Below, piece after piece: positions 1 through 10,315 of a DNA stretch of 64,000 nt. Numbering within the stretch: the stretch's first letter is position 1; each line of letters opens with the position of its first letter. Made by a program: the position numbers and the translations under genes. This DNA is from Bostrychus sinensis (taxonomy: Eukaryota; Chordata; Actinopteri; Gobiiformes; Eleotridae): positions 19,229,729 through 19,293,728 of the forward strand of contig CM036248.1 in assembly GCA_020698575.1 (NCBI GenBank), in the 5' to 3' direction. The notes beneath the pieces are model-generated. The model saw only the letters and a program-made list of their open reading frames with translations, was not told the origin of the DNA and did not search any database.

Positions 1-189
1 AATTAACAGTAATACAATACAATATATAAAAACCTATACAATTTCAGACTAAAGTGATTCAAAAAGCCTACCAATCATGTCAGTTTCATTCAGAGCTGGA
101 CATGTGATACTATTATCAGGATGATCTCTAGTTGGATAGAAGTTTCATATCATCTCGCTTTAGTAGTTTATCCTTCACATACATCATCT
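1..189. other. Unannotated AT-rich sequence
   Basis: No repeat family, splice-flanked open frame or RNA gene is recognisable here. The stretch runs directly into a LINE 3' end, so part of it may be decayed LINE sequence, but I cannot show that. Confidence 0.4.
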
Positions 190-390
190 CTCTCTATTGA
201 CTTTTCTAAATCTTGGTTGAAAACCCATCTCTTCTCCTTGGCCTTTAAATCCAATTCAGATCAATAATGTATCATCAGTGCTCTGTCTGTCTTTGTTGTT
301 CCCCTTTTGTCCTTGTGTCTCTTCTTCTTGTTTGGACTATTTGATATTGTTTTTGTGAGGCTTTATTTGTATCCTTGAAATAAATGATTA
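190..390 (+). mobile_element. L2-type LINE, truncated 3' end
   Basis: Around 194-250 the plus strand encodes a peptide reading FSKSWLKTHLFSLAF, which matches the extreme C-terminus of L2-clade LINE polymerases (usually SRLKTHLF followed by LAF). A T-rich stretch resembling the LINE 3' untranslated region follows, with a degraded version of the usual GAAGCACTTTG motif near 356-365. Only the last few percent of the element is present, as expected from 5' truncation during target-primed reverse transcription. It is not functional. The LINE at 4892-7892 carries a related C-terminal motif. Confidence 0.65.
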
Positions 391-899
391 AATAATGTTT
401 GAACTGATGTAAAATGTGCAAAGTACAAAATTATTTCCCAACTTTTTGCTAAACTAACCCCAGGGACTTTGACTCTTCTGGTCAATGTCTTCTGAAAGGG
501 AAAAAAAAAAAGAACATTTTCACTGATTAAATTTTGGAAGTTTATTAGCAAACTCTTGCTTTGAAGGCTACTCCACCATACTATTATGCTATACAATTTA
601 GAGTATTTCACCACTACTAAGCTGTAATAAAGCATTAATAAATATGTAATTAACAATATGTTTAATAAATAGTTTATAGATACTGCATTGGCAATAACAT
701 TAATAATTTTCCATTGATTTACATAAGCTTTTTACTCAAGAATTATTAACAATGTTTATAATTCGGTTATGTGCATTATTGTTTAAGTAATACTATGTAA
801 ATAGTGCATTAACTGATTCCTTAACTAATCCTTTATAGTGTGAATGATTGTAAACTCTTACCTAATACACTGTATTTGCGGGTACAGAAGGATCATTTC
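391..899. other. AT-rich spacer, nothing recognised
   Basis: Very AT-rich sequence with an 11-base A run near 500. I see no coding signal, SINE or transposon terminus. Short open frames are interrupted and have no splice context. Confidence 0.45.
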
Positions 900-1083
900 T
901 TAATCAGCCACAAAGTCTCACACGACACTGTACTCTTTGTGCTCGTCCTAACCCTAGAAGGTTGTGTCAGAAAAGGCATTTGGTGTAAAACCTATGCCAA
1001 ATTAATATGCATATTGCTGCATGTTAGTAGGCAGTTGATTTGTTGTGGTGACCCAAAAGGGAAAAGCCGAAAATAAAGAGGAT
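900..1083 (+). mobile_element. SINE-like repeat, GGCATCCGG-tail family
   Basis: This is a decayed copy of a repeat that is abundant in teleosts. In order it shows GTCCTAACCCTAGAAGG, then GTGTCAGAAAAGGCATTTGG, TAAAACCTATGCCAAAT, and a 3' block TGTGGTGACCCAAAAGGG ending AAAAGCCGAAAATAAAG. Other copies in this window lie at 3560-3765, 14650-14850, 18790-18950, 45530-45612 and 54665-54830. The 3' block resembles the tail of RTE-type LINEs, so mobilisation by an RTE element is the likely route (inference). Confidence 0.7.
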
Positions 1084-1224
1084 GACAGCGGCATGATTCC
1101 ATTGCCGTTCCATTAGTTTTTATCTTCATTAGTAAGGATTCTTTTTGTTTGCTAGGCCAGACTAACAATGCATACAGTTTGTATGCTGTCTGAAAAACAG
1201 GTCAAATACAATATAAAGGTCAAA

Positions 1225-1465
1225 GATAGATACTCAAAGCACTTTACAGTTGCATTATTCATTCAGTCCTCAGTCACACTCAGTGGTGGTGAGCTACTTC
1301 TGTAGCCACACCTGCCTTGGGGCAGATATTCTGCACCGACGGCCTTTCCAACCAACACCAAACATCAATCACACCAACACATTCATACAGGCAAGGTGGG
1401 TGAAGTGTCTTGCCCATGGACACAACAACAGGAACTAGCCGCTGTCCCCCCAATGAGCCGCTAAC
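1225..1465 (-). mobile_element. tRNA-headed SINE-like repeat (CTTGGGCAAG family)
   Basis: Read on the minus strand this matches the element at 17352-17645: a block corresponding to CCATGGGCAAGACACTTCAC, the ATGAATGTGTTGG region, a CCCCAAGGCAGGTG block and a terminal block corresponding to CTGTAAAGTGCTTTG. The tRNA-like head is poorly preserved. It is a non-coding, old, diverged copy. Confidence 0.65.
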
Positions 1466-3559
1466 ACCCTAAACATTTATTAATTTGCAAATCTATCACA
1501 TTTATCTATCACATCTATTACAATTCATAGACATTTAAAGTGTAGAAAATACTGTGTTTGATAAAAATAAATGGCTGAAACGACTGTGGGTTAATTCAAA
1601 AACATGTTCCAAATTTGATTAATGCCTTGTAACACACAGCTCCCTGGTGACACAGTACAAGGATGTAAAATTTCCAACTATACCATAACTATAATTTTAC
1701 ATAAGGAAATAGACTTCAAAAACTAGCATTAGTGATGTTACTGCAGCCTCTAAGACAAACATAGGTAGAACAACAAAGCACTGATCTGTCAAGTGTAATC
1801 TGGGTTCAGAATAGTAAATGTCAGGAGCAGATATAGGAAGGGAACGATAAATAAACAAGGCAGCTCCAAAAGACAAGAAAGAAGAGTGAAGAGGACAACT
1901 GACAGTACGATTATCATATCTGTGTATCAATACAACAAACTCTGCAGCCTCCACAGGGAACTCCTGCACTGTCTTCACGTGCTGATTATGTGAGCAACCC
2001 ACTCATAGCTTTTTATAAATATTTCAATATGTCAGTGCATTTGAAGTGTGAATGAAAGTCTGTCTGGAGGTGTACTCTCGTAATTGATTCTCAAATACTG
2101 TGTTGAGAGAATTGTGATCATTTATAGACTCTGTACTCCTACTTACTGCACACTGGATGGAGATGAATCCATCCTCTCTGATTTTAGACGCTTATTTTTA
2201 AGTAAAAGAATGAGGCCTTAAGCTTAACAGACCCTTTTACCTTTTCTATGGAGGAATTAGCATTAGCCACCAAATATTGCAAATTATGACTAGTCAACTG
2301 ACTACATGTGTGTAATGTCAAAGCCTGGATAGAAAACATTAGTTGGAATATTGATATTTAACCTTTTAAATGAATATAGCAAATAGCATATATAGTTAGC
2401 ACATAACCTAAAGGCTAAATAATGTAGACTTCTGAATGTTTATGTTATGTTACCACAATAGTTTTACAGTGTTTGCTCAAATTTATCCCATCTGGATGCT
2501 GTCAGTTCATAGTCATTTTTAACAAATACCATATATGTTTGCCATCTAAAAACGTTTATTTTCTTTTTTAATGTTTTTAGTTTGCCCTTTTTAAAAATGA
2601 ATAGGAAAAAAAAAAAAACACTATGATATTCTAGCAGAGGCTTCTCTAATTACTTTGACAAATCTACATTGGGATTCCAGAGTCAACCATTAAAAAATCA
2701 CATTGGTAAAAAGAACATTGATAAAATTCACTTGCCTTGTCATCAGTATATTGCTAAAGAACACGCACACTATTACTTACAATGCAGCATGACATTTTCG
2801 CTTCAGACGTTATTAAAACACCAGCAGGACTTTATCAAATATGTCAAATCTCTGTCACCTGTTGTATATCAAATCATTCTTGGCAGCTCTATAGCAGCCC
2901 ATAACAAGTATATTACAAGTATAACATTAAACAAATTGAGCCAAAACACCACACATTTGTTATTTGCACGATTCATACTGAGAATGGCTTGTTCATGTGA
3001 CATTTAGGAGATTCCTGATGACTTATCACAGGAGGCAAATCGATTTCAGCTCGGTGCTCTGGGCGTCTTGTCATTTTAGCAGCACTGTCTCCATCTTTAT
3101 CAGGAATCTACAGGACTATAATGGTTCGTTTCAGTTTTATCTTTGCAGCTGCAGCATCGGCAGGGGTGCTTTCATTATATTTTGATCTCTGTTCTGAACT
3201 TAGCCTGCCTTAACCTACGCTACGGGTTGATCTATAAGGGAACACTCCTGATAACACCTGCATAAAAGCTCAGATTAACCCACTGTTAGCTGCTCACCCT
3301 GCTAAGTTCACACCAGGAGAGGGCTGTGGTCCGTCTGCCTGGCTCCTCCAGCGCTTGGAGGCAGTGCTGGCTACAGTGGAATTATTGGTTGTGTCCTCTT
3401 AGGACTTGTGACGACTGTGGCTTTTAATAAATGTTCAAATATCTGACTGTCCCTGTGGTTTTGAATGATTTCTTTCAAATTCCAAGCATTTGAAATTTTT
3501 GTTTTTTTACAACACTGGGTTGATTGATAAAAACATCACATGTATTGACTGTTTTGGTG
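1466..3559. other. Unannotated spacer with a GC-richer patch
   Basis: No repeat family or convincing exon is recognised across this 2-kb stretch. Most of it is AT-rich. A GC-richer patch at about 3190-3440 stands out from its surroundings but has no long open frame, terminal inverted repeats or tRNA-like boxes. Poly(A) runs near 2607 could be old retroelement tails. Confidence 0.4.
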
Positions 3560-3765
3560 CAGGTTTTTTTTTTCTTTCATCCTTTGGCTTTGCCTTTCTG
3601 GGCTCACCACAGCAAATTATCTGTCTCCTAGTGTGCAGTATATTTGTATATCGATTTGGCAAAGGTTTGTATGCCGGAAGCCCATTCTTACACAACCCAA
3701 CAGAATCACAACAGAGTCCACTGGCTTGTGGCCCCTTGTGGCTGGATTGTACAGTTTCCAATAAG
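3560..3765 (-). mobile_element. SINE-like repeat, GGCATCCGG-tail family, antisense
   Basis: On the minus strand the order is: block equivalent to GGGCTTCCGGCATACAAACC, then TTTGCCAAATCGATAT, then TGCACACTAGGAGACAG, then TTGCTGTGGTGAGCCCAGAA and a degraded AAGCCAAAGGATGAAAG tail. This matches the + strand copies at 900-1083 and 54665-54830 block for block. A nine-base T run on the plus strand near 3567 may be the remains of its A-rich tail. It has no coding capacity. Confidence 0.7.
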
Positions 3766-4072
3766 CTTTATGTTATTATTATATAGAAATGTAAAAGAAA
3801 GACTAAAAGCTAAACTCAGTTTAAAAAAAGTTGGGACAATGGGTGAAATGTAAACAAAAACAGAATTCAGTGGTCAGTATATCAGGTGTTGAAAAAATAT
3901 GTTGGAACAAGGCAAAAAAAAAAAAAAAAATCAGGGAAAAGGTTGTACTAAAAAGAGTGGGAGTAAGCATTTTGCAGCTAGGTTAATGGGCAACATTTCA
4001 TCAAGATGTCCAGAGATGGAAAACGCAAGATGGTGCCGCTGTGTTTGGTCTGCGGCTTGCTGCTCTGCGTAC

Positions 4073-4345
4073 TTAAGGCTGATTTATACTTCTGTATTTC
4101 CCGTACGCCAAACTGCCGCCATTGGCTCGACGGCGTTGTAAACGCTTCATACTTCTGCATTGCTCCTCTGTGTTTTTTCATGCAGTGCCAGTTTACCACA
4201 AGACCAAGCAACCAATCACTGCGCTTGCACTCTGCGGCGCCTCGACCCGCAGTTACATTTTTGACCAGGTGCACATCAGAGCTACAGCGTAGGTTTTGAG
4301 AGGGTTCGCGGCGACGCAAAGGAGGCCGCGGGGCTACGCCACCTT
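4073..4345. mobile_element. Possible degenerate MITE
   Basis: The segment opens with TTAAGGCTGATTTATACTTC and contains a GC-rich, CpG-containing interior ending near GGCGACGCAAAGGAGGC. It resembles a teleost non-autonomous DNA element that begins GGCTGATTTATACTTCTGCG and ends with the inverse. The expected inverted terminus is not clear on the right, so this is truncated or mis-assigned. The sequence just upstream (about 4010-4070) may belong to the LINE 5' region. Confidence 0.35.
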
Positions 4346-4424
4346 CACTGTTGTTTTGTATTTTGTGTCGCCAGCTATTGTGTATGATCGTGCTAAGCTT
4401 CTTTAAATATGTGTCACATCAAGC

Positions 4425-4432
4425 AATCTAGT
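4425..4432. repeat. Left target-site duplication of hAT element
   Basis: The octamer AATCTAGT directly precedes the CAGTGGTGTAAC terminus and is repeated exactly at 4884-4891. Eight-base duplications are the hallmark of hAT transposition. Confidence 0.85.
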
Positions 4433-4883
4433 CAGTGGTGTAACTTGGTAATGTGGGGCCCCAGTGCAGGATTTCAGAATGGGCCCTAAAGCCATGAAGC
4501 ACATTCAGTTCTTCAGGTCCATATATTAAGCTTTTTAATTTATAAACTCCTGCTGTTTTACTGGTGGTGCTTATTCATTAATATTTAGGGGCAATTTTGT
4601 GAATCTATACTTTTTTATTACAATTTGTGGATTTATCTTAAGAAAAAAAAGTGTTGTTTTTTTTGTTATTTTTGTTATAAGTTTACACATTTAACAGGAT
4701 TTAAAATTGAATTTATGTTAAAAACTCTCTTTTATGAGAGAATGGTTTGCTCCTCATTATCATTATGAATATTTTAAACACAGACTTGACCATAGATGAA
4801 CAAGGGCCTAATCTAATGGACCCCTAAACCTCCTGGGCCCCAGTGCAGTTGCACTGGCTGCACTGGCTGATGTTACGCCCCTG
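4433..4883. mobile_element. Non-autonomous hAT-type DNA transposon
   Basis: This 451-bp element starts CAGTGGTGTAAC and ends with the inverse of CAGGGGCGTAAC, giving short terminal inverted repeats that match at 10 of 12 positions. It is bounded by a perfect 8-bp direct repeat, AATCTAGT. Inside each end lies a second shared block, GGGCCCCAGTGCA near the left and CTGGGCCCCAGTGCA near the right, here in direct orientation. The middle is AT-rich and encodes nothing, so a transposase would have to be supplied elsewhere. The intact target duplication suggests a fairly recent insertion compared with the decayed LINE beside it. Confidence 0.85.
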
Positions 4884-4891
4884 AATCTAGT
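4884..4891. repeat. Right target-site duplication of hAT element
   Basis: Exact second copy of the octamer AATCTAGT, immediately after the CCCCTG terminus of the element. Confidence 0.85.
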
Positions 4892-5169
4892 AAATGGACC
4901 AAATACTGCCACCTTTTTTGGCATCCATTCCACCTTTCCTGAGGCGTCCTGTCTGTCCACTACCAGGCAGCAAACACCACCGAAGTCGCGGTAGGAGAGG
5001 TGGATTTCGTGTCAAATTGATAACTTACTTGGATCTTCTTTCCTTGTGCAGCTATCTCTTTTTCCCAGCTGAAGATCCGGCTGAGCTGGATAACATTGAT
5101 CTACGGCGATCTCTGGATTACAGTTACTGATGGCTCCGGCAGGTTAGCCCTGACACCGGCTCTCCACTC

Positions 5170-5559
5170 GTGAGAATCTCCAGGCGAGGCTGCGTCCATG
5201 ACAATCTTCATACGGTAACTCGTGTATCTGCGATCCAGATGGGACTTCGTAACTCCAGATCACTTTACAATAAAACTTTTGTCCTCAATAATGTCATCTC
5301 CTCACATAAACTGGACATGCTTTTTGTAACCGAGACCTGGCTGACCCCAGGTGACAAAAGCACTTTTTCTGAGATCTTCCCCTCTGTCTACTCTGTCCTC
5401 AACACCCCGCGTCCAGCTGGGAGGGGCAGGGGCATCACTACTACCTACAAGCAGTCCCTAAAGTGCCACCTACTTTCCTCCAGCGTGTACTCCAGCTTCG
5501 GGCTACAAGCCTTTGTCCTCACACTGTCTTGTTCAATATTGAGTTTTCTGAATTTCTGA
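5170..5559 (+). pseudogene. LINE endonuclease, N-terminal part
   Basis: This frame encodes the start of an APE-like (exonuclease-endonuclease-phosphatase) domain, which nicks the target DNA for target-primed reverse transcription. Visible motifs are LRNSRSLYNKTFVLNN, LDMLFVTETWLTPGDKS (the ETWL motif containing the catalytic glutamate) and GRGRGI. The frame runs off after SSVYSSFGLQAFVLTLS into unrelated residues and a stop. The continuation of the domain is in another frame, so a frameshift plus loss of the usual YRPP region separates the halves. The first methionine at 5170 is arbitrary because the true start lies upstream, in the basic segment. Confidence 0.8.
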
Positions 5560-6782
5560 CAGAGCTAATGCCCAAGTTTGACAACCTGCTGATCTATGGC
5601 AACTTTAACATTCATGTCTGCTGCACTTTTGACCAGCTAGCAAAGGACTTTAGTGCTCTGTTAGAATCCATGGATCTCACCCAGTTAATTACCTGCCCCA
5701 CTCATCAGTTAGGTCACACACTAGATCTGGTAAATTCTCCTGGGGTGATGGTGTCTATAAGAGAGGTTTTGGACTTTCCCATCTCCGACCACTCTCTCAT
5801 CCATTTTGAAGTCTGTGTTCCTCCTCCTGCTCCCACACCCAATGTTCTTCGCTGCCGTCGCATTATCACCACCTCAACTGCTACTGATTTTGCTGCTGCT
5901 TTTTTGGACTCTGATTTGAACACTGCTGCTGGCCCAATGTCTTTTCTCAGTCCTGACATCTTTTTCTCTTCTTTCCACTCTGTATGCTCTCTGATTTTGG
6001 ACTCTATTGCTCAGGTTAAGACTGCCAAATGTACACCTGACCCTTGGCTTAATGACACCACTCGAGCCCTGAGCCAACAATGTAGGCAGTCTGAGCGTAA
6101 ATGGAAGAAGGACAGGCTGCATGTGTCACTGGACAAGAAAGCAAAAGTCCAATATTCATCTAATATCATCACCAGCAATAGCCACCGCCCTGGAGTTTTA
6201 TTTTGCACCATAAACTCTGTAATCAATCCTCTCACTACTGTTTTCAACAATATGTCCGAACAGACTTGCAATGCATTTCAGTACTTATTTACAGACAAGG
6301 TTCTGTCTGTGAGACAAGCTATCCCTAAGGTCCCACCTGCCGTTGTGTCAGTCTCCTCTGTACTGTGTGTTTTTGAGAATTTTGAACCAGTTGATCTTGT
6401 GCACCTTATAAAAGCAGTCCTGGAGTTGAAGCCCACAAACTGCCCTCTAGATATAATCCCTGCTAGGATAATGAAGGAGGTTACTCACACCATAGAGCCC
6501 TGCCTTGTCTCTTTTATAAACAGCTGCTTCAGGCTCAGTACTGTTCCCACTGCCCTCAATCACGCAGTGGTTAGACCACTGCAAAAAAAGCCACATCTGG
6601 ACCCCGCCATTTTATCTAACTTCCACCCTATTTCACATCTGCCTTTTCTGTCAGAATTAATGGAGAAACTTGTCCTCAACCAGCTACAGTCGCATCTCCA
6701 CCTGCATGCTATAGCTGAAAAGTTTCAGTCAGGCTTTAGGTCTCGGCACAGCACTGAATCCGCACTATTTAAGGGTGCATAA
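5560..6782 (+). pseudogene. LINE endonuclease C-terminus, linker and RT N-terminus
   Basis: One open frame (open from about 5463, homologous from about 5560). It begins with SEFLTELMPKFDNLLIYGNF, then LTQLITCPTHQLGHTLDLV and ISDHSLIHFEV, the last holding the SDH catalytic motif of the endonuclease. The normally invariant GDFN motif reads GNFN (AAC at 5601-5603), which should abolish activity. A linker of about 180 residues follows, with a basic stretch near 6090. The reverse transcriptase then starts with SNFHPISHLPFLSELMEKLV and KFQSGFRSRHSTESALF. A stop at 6780-6782 truncates the protein just before catalytic motif A. Confidence 0.8.
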
Positions 6783-7375
6783 TAATATCCTTACAGCCCT
6801 TCATTGTAAAAAGTCTGTCGTGGTGGTGTTACTATACTGTCCTCCTCTCTTGCCTTGAGCACTGTGTCAGGCTGCGCAGTGCAGTGCTAAAATGGTTTTC
6901 ATCCTATCTCACAAACAAGACTTTCTCCGTTATGGTCAATGACTTTGCCTCCACAGCAGCCCCCCTTTCATCAGGTGTACCCCAAGGCTCAATCCTTGGT
7001 CCCATTCTGTTTTCCCTATACATGCTGCCCCTTGAACAGATCCTCTCCATCCAAAACATTGGTTTCCATTTCCATGCAGATGACATTCAGATCTACTTGC
7101 CTGTGATACTGAATGACAGAAATGCGCTAGACCCCCCCAACACCTGCCTTCATGTCATAAAACAGTGGCTCTCTCAAAATTTCCTGCACTTAAATGAGAA
7201 AAGGACAGAGTACATCATTTTCAGCCCTGATTCACCCCACAGCACTCCCAACTTTGGCGCCTCAACTCCCCAGTTCACTCCAGCCGTGAAGAACTTATGG
7301 GTAATCTTTGACAGAGACCTTAAGTTTGAAAAGCAGGTTATGTCTGTGGTGAAATTGAGCTTTTTTTCAGCTTAG
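6783..7375 (+). pseudogene. LINE reverse transcriptase, palm and C-terminal part
   Basis: After the stop the homology continues through ALHCKKSVVVVLL and then jumps to LLSCLEHCV. The DLSAAFDTVDH-type segment that should lie between them, carrying the motif A aspartate, is missing. From 6884 an open frame reads LKWFSSYLTNKTFSVMVNDF, then SSGVPQGSILGPILFSLYML (motif B) and HFHADDIQIYLP, where the polymerase YADD box has become HADD (codons at 7073-7084). It continues through WLSQNFLHLNEKRTEYIIF and stops at 7373-7375. Loss of motif A alone means no reverse transcription from this copy. Confidence 0.85.
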
Positions 7376-7379
7376 GCTT

Positions 7380-7892
7380 TTGACTAAGGTTAAGCCCTTT
7401 CTATCCTGGGCCATCCTCGAAAAGGCTATCCATGCCTTTATCAGCTCAAGGATTGACTGTTGCAATGCCCTCTACACTGGACTCAATCAATCCCTCCTCC
7501 GCAGGCTCCAGTTGGTACAAAATGCTGCTGCTCGCCTTCTTTCAAATGCTCCAAAACACGCCCATCTCACTCCTGTTCTTCAGTCTCTTCACTGGCTCCC
7601 AGTAAGTTTCAGGGTTGAGTTTAAAGTCCTGCTGTTTGTGTTCAAATCCGTCAATAGCCTTGCCCCAGCCTACCTGACTGACCTTTGGACAATTTATCAT
7701 CCAGTCAGAGCTTTGTGCTTCTCTGAGCATGTCTCTGGTGGGTCCCAGGTCAAGATACAAAAAGTGGGGTGATTGTTCCTTTGCTGCTGTTGTTCCCAGG
7801 CTTTGAAACTCACTTCCACCAAAGTTGCGGTCCATAACTGAGCTAACGGTCTTTAGATCACGGCTAAAAATGCATTTTTTTCATTTTGATAC
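7380..7892 (+). pseudogene. LINE polymerase C-terminal domain
   Basis: A third frame continues with FISSRIDCCNALYTGLNQ, LLRRLQLVQNAAARLL and LQSLHWLPVSFRVEFKVLL, a module typical of the region after the reverse transcriptase in L2, Rex and CR1-type LINEs. A further frameshift near 7770 moves the homology to CSFAAVVPRL. The tryptophan that normally follows is a TGA stop at 7804-7806, and the homology ends with ITELTVFRSRLKMHFFHF near 7880. The usual 3' untranslated region does not follow here, because a different repeat starts at about 7893. Confidence 0.85.
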
Positions 7893-9159
7893 GTAATTAG
7901 GCTTGAGCCAAGCAAAGCAGGCACAGGGTCTATTGTTTTCGTGCAGTTTCCTCTTATTACTTTTTTAGAACTTTTTGATCGCAAATTTGACCCCTTGAAC
8001 ATAGCTGAAAACTCATGAAACTTGGCCCAGTGATCAGGTCCGGCGAAAAATTTATGAAAATAGCCAAATTGGACATGCACAAAACAAAATGGCTCAACAG
8101 CGGGCCCAGGAATTTGATCCCTATGGGATTGGGGACACCCTTACTTTGGCAATGACATTTGGAACAATGATGGTTCACATGGAGGGAAACCTAAAACTGT
8201 ATTATAGCTCCACCCTCCAACAAACAGGAAGTCAGCTATATTGGTTTGAATTCTCAGAGCTTCATGCAACACACCTCAATGAACTAGTCCTAGGTCTTTG
8301 GACCAAATGAGTTCAAATTTGGTCAGCTTCATCTAGAGACATGGGGCACCTAAAACTATCCAGTTTTTTTGAAATTTTTTATGGTTTTGCCGTATCGCTG
8401 TGTCAAAAAACATGTTAATTTGATGTTATTTTAACAACACCTCATGGGCACATGCATGGCCCTAGTTAGATTAGGCTCATTAGGAGAGCAATGAATACCA
8501 TGGCGCCCCTTACAGACTGCAAAAAAATTACAGTTTTTAGGACACACCCGAAATTCGGTATAAACATTCTATACAGGAGCCACATCCTATTCTGGACGGT
8601 TTGAGCATGGCGCCACTTAATTGCTCGCCAATGACAAAAAATCCTTATAAATGGCACATGCTCTGTCTGATTGAGCCTAAATTTGAATCACTCATTCACT
8701 GGTGAGCCCTGGATACAAAAACATCAAAACTGGGATGATGCTCGCAATAGTGCCCTCTAAGAAACAAACAAAATTTTTTTAGAGATATAAAAAAAAAAGT
8801 TTTACAGAAGGACATGAAATTTGGTAGAAAAATCCAATCTGTGCCCCTGATCATAAAAGTCACTGACACCCATGTCATATTTTGTATGGTGTTGCCATGG
8901 TGATGATCAACGTCCCCTATTGTATTCCATTGGGATTTAAAGAAAAATCTCTATGGGGATAAAAAGAAATCTGTTTGCTGGACATTTATGAAGCTTGGCA
9001 CATAAATACTTTAGATCATTCCAATCAAAAAAGCCGTAAAGCCGTAAAAAGCTGTATTCCTTACGATGTTGCAGATATAATGCAACTAAAAAGTCCCCAT
9101 TATGTTCCAGTGGGCATTCTACTAAATGTAGACATAGGCTCACAATGTTTATGGGGGAA

Positions 9160-10045
9160 CAGTGTTGGGCATCTTACCTCAAAAAGGTAATTAGTTATAA
9201 TAAGTTTTTTCTCCCAAAAAGTAACTGAGTTAGTAACTTAGTTAATGCCTAACTTCAGTCCTCGTTTAGACCTAGATTTAGTCCTGGATTAGTCCTGGTT
9301 TAGACCTGGTTTAATCCTGGTTTAGACATGGTTTAGACCTGGTTTAGATCTGATTTAGTCCTGGTTTAGACATGGTTTAGACCTATTTAGTCCTGGTCTA
9401 GTCCTTGTGTAACAAGTTTAGACCTGGTTTACTCCTGATTTGCTGTTGGAGTCCTGGTTTAGACCTGGTTTAGTTGCAGTTTATACATGGTTTAGTTTGT
9501 ATGTAGTTCTGGTTTAAACCTATAGGCTACAGTCGATATGGACCTCTGTGACCTCTATAGTGCTGACAGCGTGTGGAGCTCACACAAACCGAGCGTCTTG
9601 GTGGTGTGTTACGATAAGAGGTGCTTCATGTCAGAAATAAACAACAAGGGGGCCATGCGTTACACAGTTTTAATGTGCAACACAGAGCCATAGAACTACC
9701 TGAAGCACTGCAGAGTCCCAGACAAAAGTGAACGTGCAGCAGTCGGTGACATGCAGTCTTAGCCACACTAAGCATGGCGGCATTGTCCCCGCTCCTAAAA
9801 AGTCTGGAGCATTGCTCAAGGGATGATAAACAGCCTACTCTCTGCTCTGAATGCAACCACTGAAGTTAAGAGCTCACAGCAGCTCCTCATCAGTCTCCTC
9901 CTTAAAGTAGCGCGCAACATTTTATTGTCAGTAACTGTAACGGTGTTGTACCCATGGGAAAAGTAATTAGTTAGATTACTCCATTACTGAAAAAACAACG
10001 CCAATAAAAAAGCATTATATTTTAATGCTGTTAGTCCCAACACTG
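9160..10045. mobile_element. hAT-like non-autonomous element carrying a minisatellite
   Basis: The left end reads CAGTGTTGGG and the right end is its exact inverse, CCCAACACTG, 886 bp apart. Subterminal AAAGGTAATTAGTTA (left) and AAAAGTAATTAGTTAGATTA (right) are typical of an abundant teleost hAT-like family. Flanking octamers TGGGGGAA and AGAGAGAA agree at only five of eight positions, so the target duplication is decayed or absent. The interior holds the 12-bp array at 9245-9500 and an open stretch at about 9620-9860 with no recognisable product. No transposase is encoded. Confidence 0.7.
9245..9500. repeat. 12-bp minisatellite (TTTAGTCCTGGT-type)
   Basis: About twenty imperfect copies of a 12-base unit alternating between CCTGGTTTAGTC and CCTGGTTTAGAC. 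Copies differ by substitutions and occasional short insertions. The array lies wholly inside the hAT-like element at 9160-10045. The same unit forms a second, longer array at 11488-12105. Confidence 0.9.
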
Positions 10046-10315
10046 AGAGAGAACACCTTTTACTTTTAAGCAGCTCAATGATATCCAGTACAATGATTCT
10101 TCACATTGAGGTAAACCTAAAATCTGATTATAGCTCCGCCGTCCAACAAACAGGAAGTCATCCTACAGCCAGATGTGCATGGCTCTTGTGATTACATGGC
10201 TGGGCCAGTTGTGAGGATGGCTCAATCGCGCGGCCGGTGCGGCTGCGTGCTCGGTGCGGTTGCATGCCCTGCGCAACTGCAATGGGACGAGGGCCGCTTA
10301 TTGTTGCTTGCGGCT

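Larger units (their letters stand above)
4892..7892 (+). mobile_element. L2-type LINE body, decayed
   Basis: A non-LTR retrotransposon read on the plus strand. Translated in pieces it gives, in order, a basic N-terminal segment (RGRRGGFRVKL near 4990-5020), an endonuclease domain, a reverse transcriptase domain and a C-terminal domain ending SRLKMHFFHF near 7880. Domain order and wording match the L2 clade of fish LINEs. The reading frame is broken by several frameshifts, stops and deletions (see the four pieces below), so the copy is dead. Its 3' untranslated tail probably resumes at 10316-10500, displaced by a later insertion. The upstream boundary is uncertain because the hAT at 4433-4883 abuts it. 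Confidence 0.85.
7893..10315 (+). mobile_element. Large unclassified teleost interspersed repeat
   Basis: The segment opens with CTTGAGCCAAGCAAAGCAGG and GGGTCTATTGTTTTCGTGCA. It contains repeated phrases such as CATGAAACTTGGCCCAGTGA, AAAATGGCTCAACAGCG and ATGGCGCC, and closes with GGGACGAGGGCCGCTTATTG and TTGCTTGCGGCT. I recognise these as parts of a long, mostly non-coding repeat widespread in fish, but not a named family. A second block after the internal hAT (10085-10165) repeats wording from 8165-8230, including CCAACAAACAGGAAGTCA, so the element contains an internal duplication or two copies. It probably inserted into the LINE's 3' end, because a LINE tail follows at 10316. Confidence 0.55.

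Noticed and set aside
8080..8310. Open frame MAQQRAQEFDPYGIGDTLTL as a gene
   Set aside because: It lies inside the large interspersed repeat, whose wording at the DNA level is shared with non-coding copies.
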